A program made the position numbers and the translations under genes. The notes beneath the pieces are model-generated. The model made no database searches, was not told where the DNA came from, and was given only the letters and a program-made list of their open reading frames with translations. From assembly GCF_032051575.1 (NCBI RefSeq), contig NZ_DAMBYD010000001.1, positions 1 to 64,000 on the forward strand: 64,000 nt of DNA. The letters are read 5' to 3'. Positions 1-8,153 of this stretch are shown here, piece after piece. The stretch comes from Aminipila sp032051575 (GTDB lineage Bacteria > Bacillota > Clostridia > Peptostreptococcales > Anaerovoracaceae). Each line of letters begins with the position of its first letter. Position 1 is the stretch's first letter.

Positions 1-138
1 CTACGTATCAAGTGTTTTATTATTTCACTTGTCTACCTAGAAGGGAGCATATCAGGATACAGGTGGCAACCTTTTTATTGTGCATACAGCATGAGTGCAC
101 AAATAGTCAAAGAATTTCCAAAAACTTTAAATTCTGTA

Positions 139-196
139 TTGACAACTCTGTTCTACTACAGTAAAATGAAAATCAAGATATTTTACTGCAGTAGAA
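139..196 (+). promoter_or_regulatory. Promoter and two BlaI-type operators
   Basis: A TTGACA box at 139-144 and TAAAAT at 162-167 are separated by 17 bases. Two related dyads, at 151-166 and 181-196, share the core TACTRCAGTA; one overlaps the -10 box and the other lies just downstream of the probable start. BlaI/MecI repressors bind such dyads, so autorepression of the following pair is inferred. Bases 1-138 hold only a short CAAGTG/CACTTG hairpin near 8-26 and no coding signal that I recognise. Confidence 0.7.
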
Positions 197-218
197 TGTT
201 GTATGAAGGAGGTCAGAT

Positions 219-578
219 ATGAAAATTAAGTTATTTGATTCAGAACTAAAGATAATGGATGTTCTTTGGAAAAATGGAGATACCACCGCAAAGCGAATAG
301 CAGAGATTCTAAAAGAACAAGTGGGATGGAGCAAGACCACGACTTACACTCTAATCAAAAGGTGCATAGACAAAGGAGCGATTGAACGCATTGAACCTAA
401 TTTTGTGTGCCATCCCCTTGTTACGGTTGAACAAGCAAGAGAGCTTGAAACAACGGAACTTATTAACAAAATGTACGATGGTGCCGCCGACCAGCTTGTG
501 GCTTGTATTTTGGGAGGTAAAAACCTATCCCGGGAAGAAATCGAAAAACTAAAGCTGTTGGTCAACAACCTGGAATAA
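219..578 (+). CDS. BlaI/MecI/CopY-family transcriptional repressor
   Basis: This 119-residue protein is a winged-helix repressor of the BlaI/MecI/CopY family. Its N-terminal half has the family pattern of an acidic start (LFDSELKIMDVLW), a helix-turn-helix around residues 20-55 (GWSKTTTYTLIKRCIDKG) and a C-terminal dimerisation helix. The ATG follows AAGGAGG at a good distance. Eleven bases downstream starts an M56 metallopeptidase receptor, the usual partner that inactivates the repressor by proteolysis. Two dyads over its promoter are probable operators. The inducer is unknown; beta-lactam sensing is possible but the receptor lacks a penicillin-binding domain. Confidence 0.9.
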   Translation: MKIKLFDSELKIMDVLWKNGDTTAKRIAEILKEQVGWSKTTTYTLIKRCIDKGAIERIEPNFVCHPLVTVEQARELETTELINKMYDGAADQLVACILGGKNLSREEIEKLKLLVNNLE

Positions 579-589
579 GGAGGATAATT

Positions 590-2176
590 ATGAGTTTGCT
601 AAACATGAGTTTTGCGGCTGCTGTTCTTATTCTGGCTATCGTAATCATCCGTGCCCTGCTATTGCACAGACTGCCAAAAAAAACCTTTCTTGCTTTGTGG
701 GGTGTGGCGTTATGCCGCTTATTGATTCCCTTTGAGGTTTCCTCACGGTTCAGCGTTTATTCGGTTGTAAATATAACGGAAGGTAGATTTTTTGAAAAGG
801 GTTTATCTTTATCCGGAATACCTGTTATGCCAAGCAATACAGCTATAACACAAACTGCAGCAACCTGGCCTGAAGCGGCAGATATAAATTTATCTCCTTT
901 CATGATAATCTGGCTTATTGGTTTTGCGGTCTGCGCTGTGTTTTTCCTTGTGACACATCTACGTTGCTGCAAGGAGTATAAGACTGCGCTCCCTATTGAT
1001 AATGCCTTTGTAAGGCTTTGGCAACGGGAGCATCAAATGTGGAGAAAGATTCAAATACGGCAATCGGATAGAATATCTGCTCCCCTGACCTATGGTATAT
1101 TGCGACCCGTTGTGCTTCTGCCTAAACAAACTGATTGGACAGATGAAACACGGCTGCGCTATATCTTAACCCATGAATTTGTGCATATACGGCGATTTGA
1201 TACTCTGACAAAGTTAGTTATGGCAACAGCTTTCTGCGTTCATTGGTTCAACCCGGTTGTATGGCTGATGTATATGCTGGCAAATCGGGATATTGAATTA
1301 TCCTGCGATGAAACTGTGGTGCAGACATTCGGTGGAGTGATAAAGTCTGCTTATGCCTGTACTCTTATTGAGTTGGAGGAAAAGAGAAGCCACCTTACTC
1401 CTCTTATAAATAATTATAGTAAAAATGCTATTGAAGAAAGGATTGTGTCTATTATGAAAATAAAAAAAGTTTCTATTATGGGAGTTTTACTTGCTTTTAC
1501 CCTAGTCATTGGTACGATAACTGTCTTTGCTACAAACAGTGCTTCCGCTGCCGTACTGACTACAAAAGGTCAGCAAGAGAATAATCTGCAAGTTAGTGCA
1601 GTAAAATTAGGAAGAACAACAGATGAGAACACTTATAATCAAGCAGAAAAAGCTGTAAAAGCAGTAAACTATGTTCCGAATTATGTCGAATCATTTTCAA
1701 AGGGTTTCTATTTTAAGGAGGCTGTTGTTACTAACACGGAAGTGCTAGACAGCAAGAGCAACAAGGTTATGGAATACAACAGGGGCATTGTGTTCTACTA
1801 TACTGATACGAAAGGAGCTGGCAAATTTAAAGGCGGAGCCATAATTCTAAGCACAAATCCTAAGGTCACCGGACTGCCAGAGGATCCGAAGGATGCAGTA
1901 GCCAATACGGAAGAGAGCTATTGTGGAGATATCAGACTGATTTATTCGCAGATAACGGAGAAACGTGTTCCTAAAGGCTATGTTCCAACGGAAGAGGAAA
2001 AGCAGAAAGTCAATCAAGGGTTGCTATATTTCAGTGTAGGTTCTGAAGAAGTCAAGATTTTAAATCTTCAGTGGGTGAAATGGGTTAAGGACGGCATTGA
2101 CTATAACCTGATGGATTGGGGATACGGCGTCAAAAAGGATGAATTGCTAAAAATGGCAAAGGAAGTTATCGATTGA
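590..2176 (+). CDS. M56 (BlaR1-like) membrane metallopeptidase receptor
   Basis: This 528-residue membrane protein belongs to peptidase family M56. N-terminal membrane helices lie at about 5-50 and 103-122, the zinc motif HEFVH is at 195-199, and a further membrane segment follows near 293-315. The C-terminal 210 residues are predicted outside the cell and end in a WVKDGIDYNLMDWG-like segment that resembles DUF4367-type sensor domains rather than a penicillin-binding domain. The gene follows the BlaI gene by 11 bases with its own AGGAGG. In the family, ligand binding outside activates the cytoplasmic protease against the repressor. The signal is not predictable from this sequence. Confidence 0.88.
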   Translation: MSLLNMSFAAAVLILAIVIIRALLLHRLPKKTFLALWGVALCRLLIPFEVSSRFSVYSVVNITEGRFFEKGLSLSGIPVMPSNTAITQTAATWPEAADINLSPFMIIWLIGFAVCAVFFLVTHLRCCKEYKTALPIDNAFVRLWQREHQMWRKIQIRQSDRISAPLTYGILRPVVLLPKQTDWTDETRLRYILTHEFVHIRRFDTLTKLVMATAFCVHWFNPVVWLMYMLANRDIELSCDETVVQTFGGVIKSAYACTLIELEEKRSHLTPLINNYSKNAIEERIVSIMKIKKVSIMGVLLAFTLVIGTITVFATNSASAAVLTTKGQQENNLQVSAVKLGRTTDENTYNQAEKAVKAVNYVPNYVESFSKGFYFKEAVVTNTEVLDSKSNKVMEYNRGIVFYYTDTKGAGKFKGGAIILSTNPKVTGLPEDPKDAVANTEESYCGDIRLIYSQITEKRVPKGYVPTEEEKQKVNQGLLYFSVGSEEVKILNLQWVKWVKDGIDYNLMDWGYGVKKDELLKMAKEVID

Positions 2177-2198
2177 TGCAGGTAATCCTAAATAAGAT

Positions 2199-2262
2199 TG
2201 CGCCCATGCTGGGCGCACGATTTTAAATGAGGGACGGCTTGATAGAGCTGCCCCTCATTGTT
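2199..2262 (+). terminator. Tandem hairpins after the M56 gene
   Basis: TGCGCCCA/TGGGCGCA (2199-2217) forms a tight 8-bp stem followed by ATTTT. A second stem, AATGAGGG/CCCCTCATT (2226-2259), follows at once and is trailed by TTTATTATTTT. Together they probably end the blaI-M56 transcript. Confidence 0.75.
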
Positions 2263-2358
2263 TATTATTTTAGTGAATTGGTTATAATTAATTTAAAATT
2301 CCATATATTTCTTGAAAAAATTTTTTTTAATGATATTATTAATACAATACAAGTACTT

Positions 2359-2948
2359 GTGATTAAAAAATTTTTTAAACGATTGCCTATCTAACACTAG
2401 TGTGAAGTTTTCAAAACTTTCTAACAATGAAATTATATACACTTATGAAAGAAATGGAAATACTTATAAAAATATTGATACCATAATTTCACCAAATAAA
2501 GTTAATACTGAAGTATCTTCTAAAAAATAATTCTTACACACATGTTGACACAGTAACATCAATTGTTGAAGATTCAACAATAACTGAAATATCAACTATT
2601 AATGGAGAATCATCTTATGATTATTCTCTTGCTAAATCGTCAAAATCTCATAACTGGAAATATCAATATTCTGATGATGGAAATACTTCTGTTCGTAATC
2701 AAAGTGTAGCTGCTATTGCAATAGCTTTGGGTGCTTTAATAGGTGGTGGCCCCGGTGCTTTTCTGGCTGTTGCCGCATTTCTTTTTGATAAAAATGTAGA
2801 TACAGTTTATTATCATGTTGAAGTGTATAAAGATATGAATAGTCCTAAGCTTAGACCAATTCTTAAGAATGTATCCTATTTTTATGAAGATGCCGCACAC
2901 AAAAAAACTATACCCGGCAATCCTGTTACATCTATTATAGAACCTTAA
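2359..2948 (+). pseudogene. Frameshifted gene for a small secreted or membrane protein
   Basis: A GTG at 2359 opens an 11-codon signal-like start (VIKKFFKRLPI) that stops. A different frame then runs 2402-2530 and ends TAA just after an A6 run at 2522-2527; a third frame is open from before 2529 to 2948 and contains a glycine/alanine-rich hydrophobic stretch (about 2700-2780). The pieces read as one protein of about 190 residues broken by at least two frameshifts. TTGAAA at 2312 and TATTAT at 2334 could be its promoter. I do not recognise the family. Sequencing error in the A-run would restore only part of it. Confidence 0.55.
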
Positions 2949-2984
2949 GAACGAAATTTAACGGTCAAATTGAGGTGATTCAAT

Positions 2985-3215
2985 ATTAAAAAATTTTTAT
3001 TTAATACAAAAAATTTAATGCATGTATCTATTTATATGATAATTGCTGCTATTATTTTTAATAATATTTCCTGGCTAACAAAACTCTCAGGAATATTATT
3101 AATCATCTCTTCTGTTTTAGCAATAATTGAAACCTATAAGAATAAGCAGTTTTATATTAAAAATTTGTTATACATATTGCTTATTATTGCAGGCTTTTAT
3201 ATGGTAATTTATTAA
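2985..3215 (+). CDS. Small hydrophobic membrane protein, probable ATT start
   Basis: A 65-residue reading from the ATG at 3018 is almost all membrane helix (two or three segments, rich in Ile and Leu). Upstream of that ATG there is no ribosome binding site, but the frame stays open to 2979, and GAGGTG at 2972-2977 lies seven bases before an ATT at 2985. Starting there gives 76 residues beginning with the common basic pattern xKKFLF. The gene lies 36 bases after the broken gene and could have been its partner. Function unknown. Confidence 0.5.
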   Translation: MKKFLFNTKNLMHVSIYMIIAAIIFNNISWLTKLSGILLIISSVLAIIETYKNKQFYIKNLLYILLIIAGFYMVIY

Positions 3216-3251
3216 TAGATTTAATTAAGCCATCCACGTTGCGGATGGCTT

Positions 3252-3788
3252 TTATTTTATTATAAAGTCTTTACTAATTCCTTTTGCTAAAGAAAGTTGT
3301 TGTTGCATATTTAGAATTAATTGCATTAAGTGTTTATCTTGAGGATAATATTTCACAATCTTTTTTAAGTCCATTTGAGATATATCAGATAATTTTTTAC
3401 CTACTCTTGCCATTCCCATTGTTTTATCAAGATTTTCATTTAATAGTCTTTTTTCTTTCTTGTATTCAAGTTCTATTAATAATTTTTGTCTTTCCAATTT
3501 TTCTATATTTAATTCTAAATCTTTTGTATCTGATGGTATTTTTAAGTTAACTTCATGCTTTTGCTTTTCGATTTCATTAAGTTTATCAACTATCTGATCC
3601 GGAGCAACACAAAAGTCTATATACAAGTTCTTTTTCTCTAATTCAATTTTAGATTCAAAGTTCTTAATTTGTCCCTCAATCTGTTTTTTCTCTTTGCCGT
3701 TGTAGAACCACCTTAGGCCTTGTTTTTTCTCTGTTAAATTTTCAATTTGATAGTATAGTGACATTATGGTATTATTACTATCAAGCAT
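3252..3788 (-). CDS. Coiled-coil protein of unknown function, 5' end doubtful
   Basis: The leftward frame encodes a charged, mostly helical protein of about 178 residues when begun at the ATG at 3788, with heptad-like KLNEIEKQKHEV and ELNIEKLERQK stretches that suggest a long coiled coil. The frame extends to a GTG at 3917, but that extension is antisense to a better protein frame and has proline-rich, unlikely composition. None of the candidate starts (3917, 3788, 3764) has a ribosome binding site, so the true 5' end may have been lost where it meets the gene fragment on the other strand. No family recognised. Confidence 0.5.
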   Translation of the reverse strand: MLDSNNTIMSLYYQIENLTEKKQGLRWFYNGKEKKQIEGQIKNFESKIELEKKNLYIDFCVAPDQIVDKLNEIEKQKHEVNLKIPSDTKDLELNIEKLERQKLLIELEYKKEKRLLNENLDKTMGMARVGKKLSDISQMDLKKIVKYYPQDKHLMQLILNMQQQLSLAKGISKDFIIK

Positions 3789-4181
3789 TTTTTCAGCTAC
3801 AGCAACCTTTGCTGCAATGTATGACGAAAAAGATGCCGTATCCCGAGGAGGAGCAAAGGACACTGATAATGACGGAAAACAAGATTTTTTTATGGGAGGT
3901 TCAGTTGTAATTTTCACTCTTAACGAAAAAATGGCTATTACAGTACTACTTTATTATAAATTTGGAGCTAATTTGGATACTGCAGAGCCCGCCGATACAG
4001 AGGCAGGTATTATAAATATGGATACTGCGGCAGTAATGACAAACAATAGAACTTACGCTCCAGTAAAATATCTGGCTGAGTTTTATGGGTATACTGTAAA
4101 GTAGGATCAAAAGAATACGGTAGCTCTTACAAGCGAAATAGAATAACAAAGGAAGAATATCAGAAGATAGAAAAACAATAA
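3766..4181 (+). pseudogene. Remnant of a copper-amine-oxidase-N-like secreted protein
   Basis: The rightward frame begins inside a signal-peptide-like stretch (SATATFAAMYDEKD) without a ribosome binding site and ends in a typical stalk-repeat segment (NNRTYAPVKYLAEFYGYTVK). In intact relatives the next residues are WD; here the W codon position is TAG (4102-4104), and the frame continues DQKNTVALTSEIE before TAA. A further shift at about 4143 gives ITKEEYQKIEKQ and a stop at 4181. This is a 5'-truncated gene with a nonsense change and a frameshift. Intact paralogues with the same domain are encoded at 21993 and 43579. Confidence 0.65.
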
Positions 4182-4188
4182 ACAAGAA

Positions 4189-4237
4189 ACTACCGCCTGC
4201 ATTTTGGGGTCAGATCATTTTGCAGGTGGTAGTTTTT
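4189..4237. terminator. Hairpin terminator between remnant and leu operon
   Basis: ACTACCGCCTGCA and TGCAGGTGGTAGT pair over 13 bases with one G-T wobble around a 19-base loop, followed by TTTTT. It faces the end of the leftward leu operon and can serve the rightward remnant. Confidence 0.7.
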
Positions 4238-4272
4238 AAATTAGAATTGAAAATGTATAGGGTTACAAAGGT

Positions 4273-5529
4273 TTAAGGAAGTGTTATTTCCCCATTCAAT
4301 GCTGCCATTGCAGCAGAAGTAGGGGAGGCTAAATAAATCTCTACCTTTGAGGTTCCCATTCTGCCCAGGAAATTACGATTGTTGGTTGCAACAACTCTTT
4401 CTCCATCAGATAAAATTCCTCCTGCACGGCCACAGCAAAGGCCGCAGCCAGGGTGTGTTACTACTGCGCCTGCAGCAGTTAAGGTTTTTATGATGCCTGA
4501 ACGGGTGGCCTCTATAAAAATTTTGCGGCTGGCAGGAGTAACTATTAATTTTACAAATGGAGAGATAGTCTTACCTTCAAGAATTTTAGCAGCAGCTTCC
4601 AGATCTTCGTAACGACCATTGGTACAAGAACCAATAAATACCTGATCGATTTTGGTTCCAGCAAGTTCTGACACTGGTTTTATATTGTCCACCTGTGAAG
4701 GACAGGCCATAACTGGAACAAATTCTTCTGCCTTGTAGTATATTGTTTTGTAATATACTGCATCTGCATCCGCTTTCAAAGATGTCTCTTTTTCGGTCAA
4801 TTGAATTTGGCAGTATTTTGCTGTCTTTTCACCCGGTGTGAATAATGCACATTTAGCGCCAGCTTCAATAGCCATGTTGGCTATAGTCATGCGGCTGGCA
4901 ACGGTCATATTCTCAACAGTACTTCCTGTAAACTCTAAAGCCCTGTAAGTAGCACCATCAGCGCCTAAATCTCCGATAAGGGTTAAAATAATATCTTTTG
5001 ATGTAACATTTTCAGGCAGGTGTCCCTCAATGTTTACCTTGATTGTTTCAGGAACTTTAATCCACATGGTCCCAGTACCGAGAATACTAGCCATTTCAGT
5101 ATATCCAATCCCAGAAGAAAAAGCGCCTACACAACCGTAGGTAGTGGTGTGGCTGTCTGTTCCGAATACTACATTTCCAGGTTTTACATAACCAGCTTCT
5201 GTCATTAGCTGATGGCAGATTCCATCAGAACGATGAACATTTTTCATACCATATTTTTCGGCAAAAGCATCTCCGATTTTGAAGTGTCTCACATCATCCT
5301 GCTGGCTGGCAGGTACAAGATGGTCATAAATTAAGACCACTTTATCTGAATCCCAAAGTTTTGAAAAGCCCATTTCTTCAAATTTTTCTGCGACAAAAGG
5401 AATAAAAATATCATGAATCATTACACGGTCAACGTTGACTGTAACAATATCTCCGGCTTTAACGGAAGGTATGCTAGTATTTTCATTGATGTTTCGGGAA
5501 ATAAGTTTTTCTATAAAGGTCTGTCCCAC
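4273..5529 (-). CDS. leuC: 3-isopropylmalate dehydratase large subunit, copy 1
   Basis: This 418-residue protein of the aconitase superfamily is the archaeal/clostridial LeuC type, the catalytic large subunit that isomerises 2- to 3-isopropylmalate with a 4Fe-4S cluster. The cluster ligands are visible in GSCTNGR and HPGCGLCCGR, and DSHTTTYG matches the active-site region. The start is GTG, seven bases after GGAGG. The matching small subunit lies 11 bases upstream, and this is the last gene of the leftward leu operon. A second complete pair lies immediately upstream, so one pair may act on a different substrate such as methylmalate, homocitrate-like or dimethylmalate acids. Confidence 0.88.
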   Translation of the reverse strand: MGQTFIEKLISRNINENTSIPSVKAGDIVTVNVDRVMIHDIFIPFVAEKFEEMGFSKLWDSDKVVLIYDHLVPASQQDDVRHFKIGDAFAEKYGMKNVHRSDGICHQLMTEAGYVKPGNVVFGTDSHTTTYGCVGAFSSGIGYTEMASILGTGTMWIKVPETIKVNIEGHLPENVTSKDIILTLIGDLGADGATYRALEFTGSTVENMTVASRMTIANMAIEAGAKCALFTPGEKTAKYCQIQLTEKETSLKADADAVYYKTIYYKAEEFVPVMACPSQVDNIKPVSELAGTKIDQVFIGSCTNGRYEDLEAAAKILEGKTISPFVKLIVTPASRKIFIEATRSGIIKTLTAAGAVVTHPGCGLCCGRAGGILSDGERVVATNNRNFLGRMGTSKVEIYLASPTSAAMAALNGEITLP

Positions 5530-5540
5530 AGTATACCTCC

Positions 5541-6041
5541 TTATTTAAGCGGCTCAAGGCCGTTTTGTTTACGCATGGCCTGTACGAGACCACCAGCATT
5601 AATAATATCTACCAGATTCTGTGGTAATGAAGCAATAGGGTATTCTTTGCCATTACATTTAATAAATTGGTTTACGCATATTTCTATTTCCTGTCCTTCT
5701 TCCACAACATCATGAAGGTCAGGATTTTCTATTAGCAAAAGTCCATTGTTAATGGCATTTCTAAAAAATATACGGGCAAAAGATTTGGCTATTACACATT
5801 TTACTTTTAATGCTTTTATAATCTCTGGTGCCTGCTCTCTGGAAGAACCACAGCCAAAATTTTTTCCAGCAACTATTACATCTCCCTCGGTAATTTGCCC
5901 AGCAAGTTCAGGACGAAGAGGAGAGAACGCATATTTTTTCATATCTTCTATGGTTTTAAGGGCAAGGTAATCTGTAGGGATAATGATATCCGTGTCGATA
6001 TCATCCCCTAAAACCCATACTTTACTTTTATACGTTTCCAT
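5541..6041 (-). CDS. leuD: 3-isopropylmalate dehydratase small subunit, copy 1
   Basis: The 166-residue protein is the swivelling small subunit of an isopropylmalate/homoaconitase-type dehydratase. The substrate-binding motif GCGSSREQAP and the terminal SFARIFFRNAINNG are present. The loop that in this family tunes substrate specificity reads YLAL here, compared with YLLL in the other copy. The ATG follows AAAGGAG, 13 bases after the upstream large subunit, and the matching large subunit follows after 11 bases, so both pairs are cotranscribed. Confidence 0.9.
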   Translation of the reverse strand: METYKSKVWVLGDDIDTDIIIPTDYLALKTIEDMKKYAFSPLRPELAGQITEGDVIVAGKNFGCGSSREQAPEIIKALKVKCVIAKSFARIFFRNAINNGLLLIENPDLHDVVEEGQEIEICVNQFIKCNGKEYPIASLPQNLVDIINAGGLVQAMRKQNGLEPLK

Positions 6042-6054
6042 TTATAATACTCCT

Positions 6055-7305
6055 TTATAGCTGATCTTCCGTCGCAATAGCTCCCTTGATTGCAGAAGCT
6101 GTAACTGTAGCGGCCGAACCAAGATATACCTTCGAAGTCGGGTGCCCTGCTCTGCCTTTGAAGTTTCTGGTTCCAGTGCTGATAAGAACTTCATTTTCTC
6201 CTATAACGCCCTGGCAGCTCCCCCAGCAGACACTGCAGTTAGCATTCATGACAATAGCGCCTGCTTCCATAAAGGTTTCAATTAATCCTTCATCAAGTGC
6301 CTGCATATAGACTTCATTGCTGGCAGGTACAATAAGAAATCGAACGGTATCTGAAACTTTACGCCCCTTTAAAAGTCTTGCAGCAACACGCATTTCGTCA
6401 ATACGACCATTATTGCAGGAGCCAAGAAAGGCTTCATCAATCTTAATGCCACAAGCTTCTTTCGCTGGGATAACGTCGTCTACAAAGTCAGGCTTTGCAA
6501 CAATTGGTTCTATTTGATTCAGATCAAAGGTATATTCCTTAAAATAATTTGCATCAGCATCACTTTTAAAAACATGTTTCGGATTACGTCCATGTTCTTT
6601 TAACCATGAAAGGGCAATTTCGTCAGCTTCAAAAATGGCTGATTTTGCGCCTGCTTCAACCGCAAGATTACATAAAACCATACGATCATTTACGCTAAGT
6701 GATTTAGCACCGTCACCTGTAAACTCCATTACCTGATAGTTCACACCATTTGCCCCAATCTTACCAATAATGTGGAGCATCAAATCTCTGGGGTAAACCC
6801 CATCTTTTAGTTTGCCCGTTAAATTAAATTTAACAGTTTCGGGAACAAGAACCCAGGAAGTACCTGTAACCATTCCGTATAAAAAATCTGTACAACCAAC
6901 ACCAGTACCAAAAGCACCAAGTGCGCCGTAGGTACAAGTATGACTATCAGCTCCAAAAATCAATTCCCCAGGACATACATAGTTTTCCATCATAATTTGA
7001 TGACAAACCCCTTTTCCTTCCCAGAAATCAATGTTGTGCTGCTTTGCGAAATCTCGCATTTTTTTATGAGAAGCAGCTGTTTTTGGATTGTCAGCAGGAA
7101 CATTGTGATCCACTATAAATACAAGCTTTTTGGGGTCGGCAATAGTTGGATTCTTAATCTGCTGATTATACATATCTATAGTTAAATGTGTTGTTCCATC
7201 ATTACTCATCATACGGTCCAAAATGACCGTATGAATATCGCCAGGCTTTACGGTTTCTACACCTGCCGCAGCAGCAATTATTTTTTCTGCAATTGTCATA
7301 CCCAT
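6055..7305 (-). CDS. leuC: 3-isopropylmalate dehydratase large subunit, copy 2
   Basis: This LeuC-type large subunit of 416 residues starts at the ATG at 7305, nine bases after GGAGGTG and one base after the preceding small-subunit stop codon; a longer frame to 7356 overlaps that gene and is unlikely. Cluster ligands are seen in GSCNNGR and NCSVCWGSC, and DSHTCTYG marks the active site. It differs widely from copy 1, so the pairs are old paralogues or separately acquired, not a recent tandem duplication. Being next to leuB and leuA makes this the likelier true leucine enzyme. Confidence 0.88.
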   Translation of the reverse strand: MGMTIAEKIIAAAAGVETVKPGDIHTVILDRMMSNDGTTHLTIDMYNQQIKNPTIADPKKLVFIVDHNVPADNPKTAASHKKMRDFAKQHNIDFWEGKGVCHQIMMENYVCPGELIFGADSHTCTYGALGAFGTGVGCTDFLYGMVTGTSWVLVPETVKFNLTGKLKDGVYPRDLMLHIIGKIGANGVNYQVMEFTGDGAKSLSVNDRMVLCNLAVEAGAKSAIFEADEIALSWLKEHGRNPKHVFKSDADANYFKEYTFDLNQIEPIVAKPDFVDDVIPAKEACGIKIDEAFLGSCNNGRIDEMRVAARLLKGRKVSDTVRFLIVPASNEVYMQALDEGLIETFMEAGAIVMNANCSVCWGSCQGVIGENEVLISTGTRNFKGRAGHPTSKVYLGSAATVTASAIKGAIATEDQL

Positions 7306-7306
7306 A

Positions 7307-7816
7307 TTATTTATCACCTCCGCAATTATATTTAGCAGTAGTGCTTTGATCCTCATTTAAAGATGCAATTAAACCACCTTTATCCAGAATCCCCTGCATG
7401 TAAGGAGGAAGCTTTGTGCAGGAATATTCTCTGCCGCAAGCTTTAACCATGCCTTCAGATAAGAATAGCTCCATAGTATCACCATCTGAAACATTTTCAT
7501 ACAAATCCTTGCACACAATTACAGGCAGACCAATGTTTATAGCGTTTCTAAAGAAGATACGGGCAAAGGATTTTGCAACAACGGCCTGAACCCCAAGAGC
7601 TTTTAGGACACTAGGCGCCTGTTCTCTTGAAGAACCACAGCCAAAGTTTTCTCCACCTAAAACAAAATCACCAGGCTGGACTTTCACAGCAAAGTCAGCA
7701 TCTAGGGACTCAAACGCATGAGCTTTCATTTCATCTATAGTTGGCAGTAATAAATATTGTGAAGCAATAATCTGGTCTGTATCCAAATCATTGTGGAATT
7801 TATATATAACGCCCAT
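7307..7816 (-). CDS. leuD: 3-isopropylmalate dehydratase small subunit, copy 2
   Basis: The small subunit of the second dehydratase pair has 169 residues from the ATG at 7816, which follows AGGAGGT; a longer frame to 7852 has no such site. It contains NFGCGSSREQAPS and SFARIFFRNAINIG. The specificity loop reads YLLL. Its stop codon lies one base before the start of the matching large subunit, a translational-coupling arrangement. About 340 bases with repeated hairpins separate it from leuB upstream. Confidence 0.9.
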   Translation of the reverse strand: MGVIYKFHNDLDTDQIIASQYLLLPTIDEMKAHAFESLDADFAVKVQPGDFVLGGENFGCGSSREQAPSVLKALGVQAVVAKSFARIFFRNAINIGLPVIVCKDLYENVSDGDTMELFLSEGMVKACGREYSCTKLPPYMQGILDKGGLIASLNEDQSTTAKYNCGGDK

Positions 7817-7943
7817 AGGGACCTCCTTTAGTTGGAAACCTGTGGAGCACAAGGTTGTTCATTCAGCTCCATAGGTTTTTAAAATAGTAATGCTTTATCA
7901 ATGAAATTAATAAGCCTAGTATTTTTATTAATAATAGCTTTAG

Positions 7944-8094
7944 GCTACCGAGAATTACGTTTTTTTAAAAATCACGGTAGCTTTTTGCTTGTTTTTTCGC
8001 TTATTTTAGTCTATTTTTACATTTTTATTATAAAATGCTACCATAGATTTTCACTTTTGAAAAAACTCGGTAGTTTTTGAGGTAATTGCTACCG
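7944..8094. repeat. Array of GCTACCG/CGGTAGC dyads between leuB and leuD
   Basis: GCTACCG occurs at 7944-7950 and 8088-8094 and GCTACC at 8037-8042; the inverse CGGTAGC or CGGTAG is at 7975-7981 and 8068-8073. They form two or three alternative hairpins, each followed by T- or A-runs. In the direction of the leu operon the pair 8094/8068 gives a stem followed by GAGTTTTTTC. The region 7853-8153 has no gene. It may act as an attenuator, processing site or partial terminator inside the operon. Confidence 0.55.
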
Positions 8095-8153
8095 AAAATC
8101 TTTATTTTGGGGAAAATTTTGAGCAACTCCATATTCCTGAGCTGCAACCCAAT

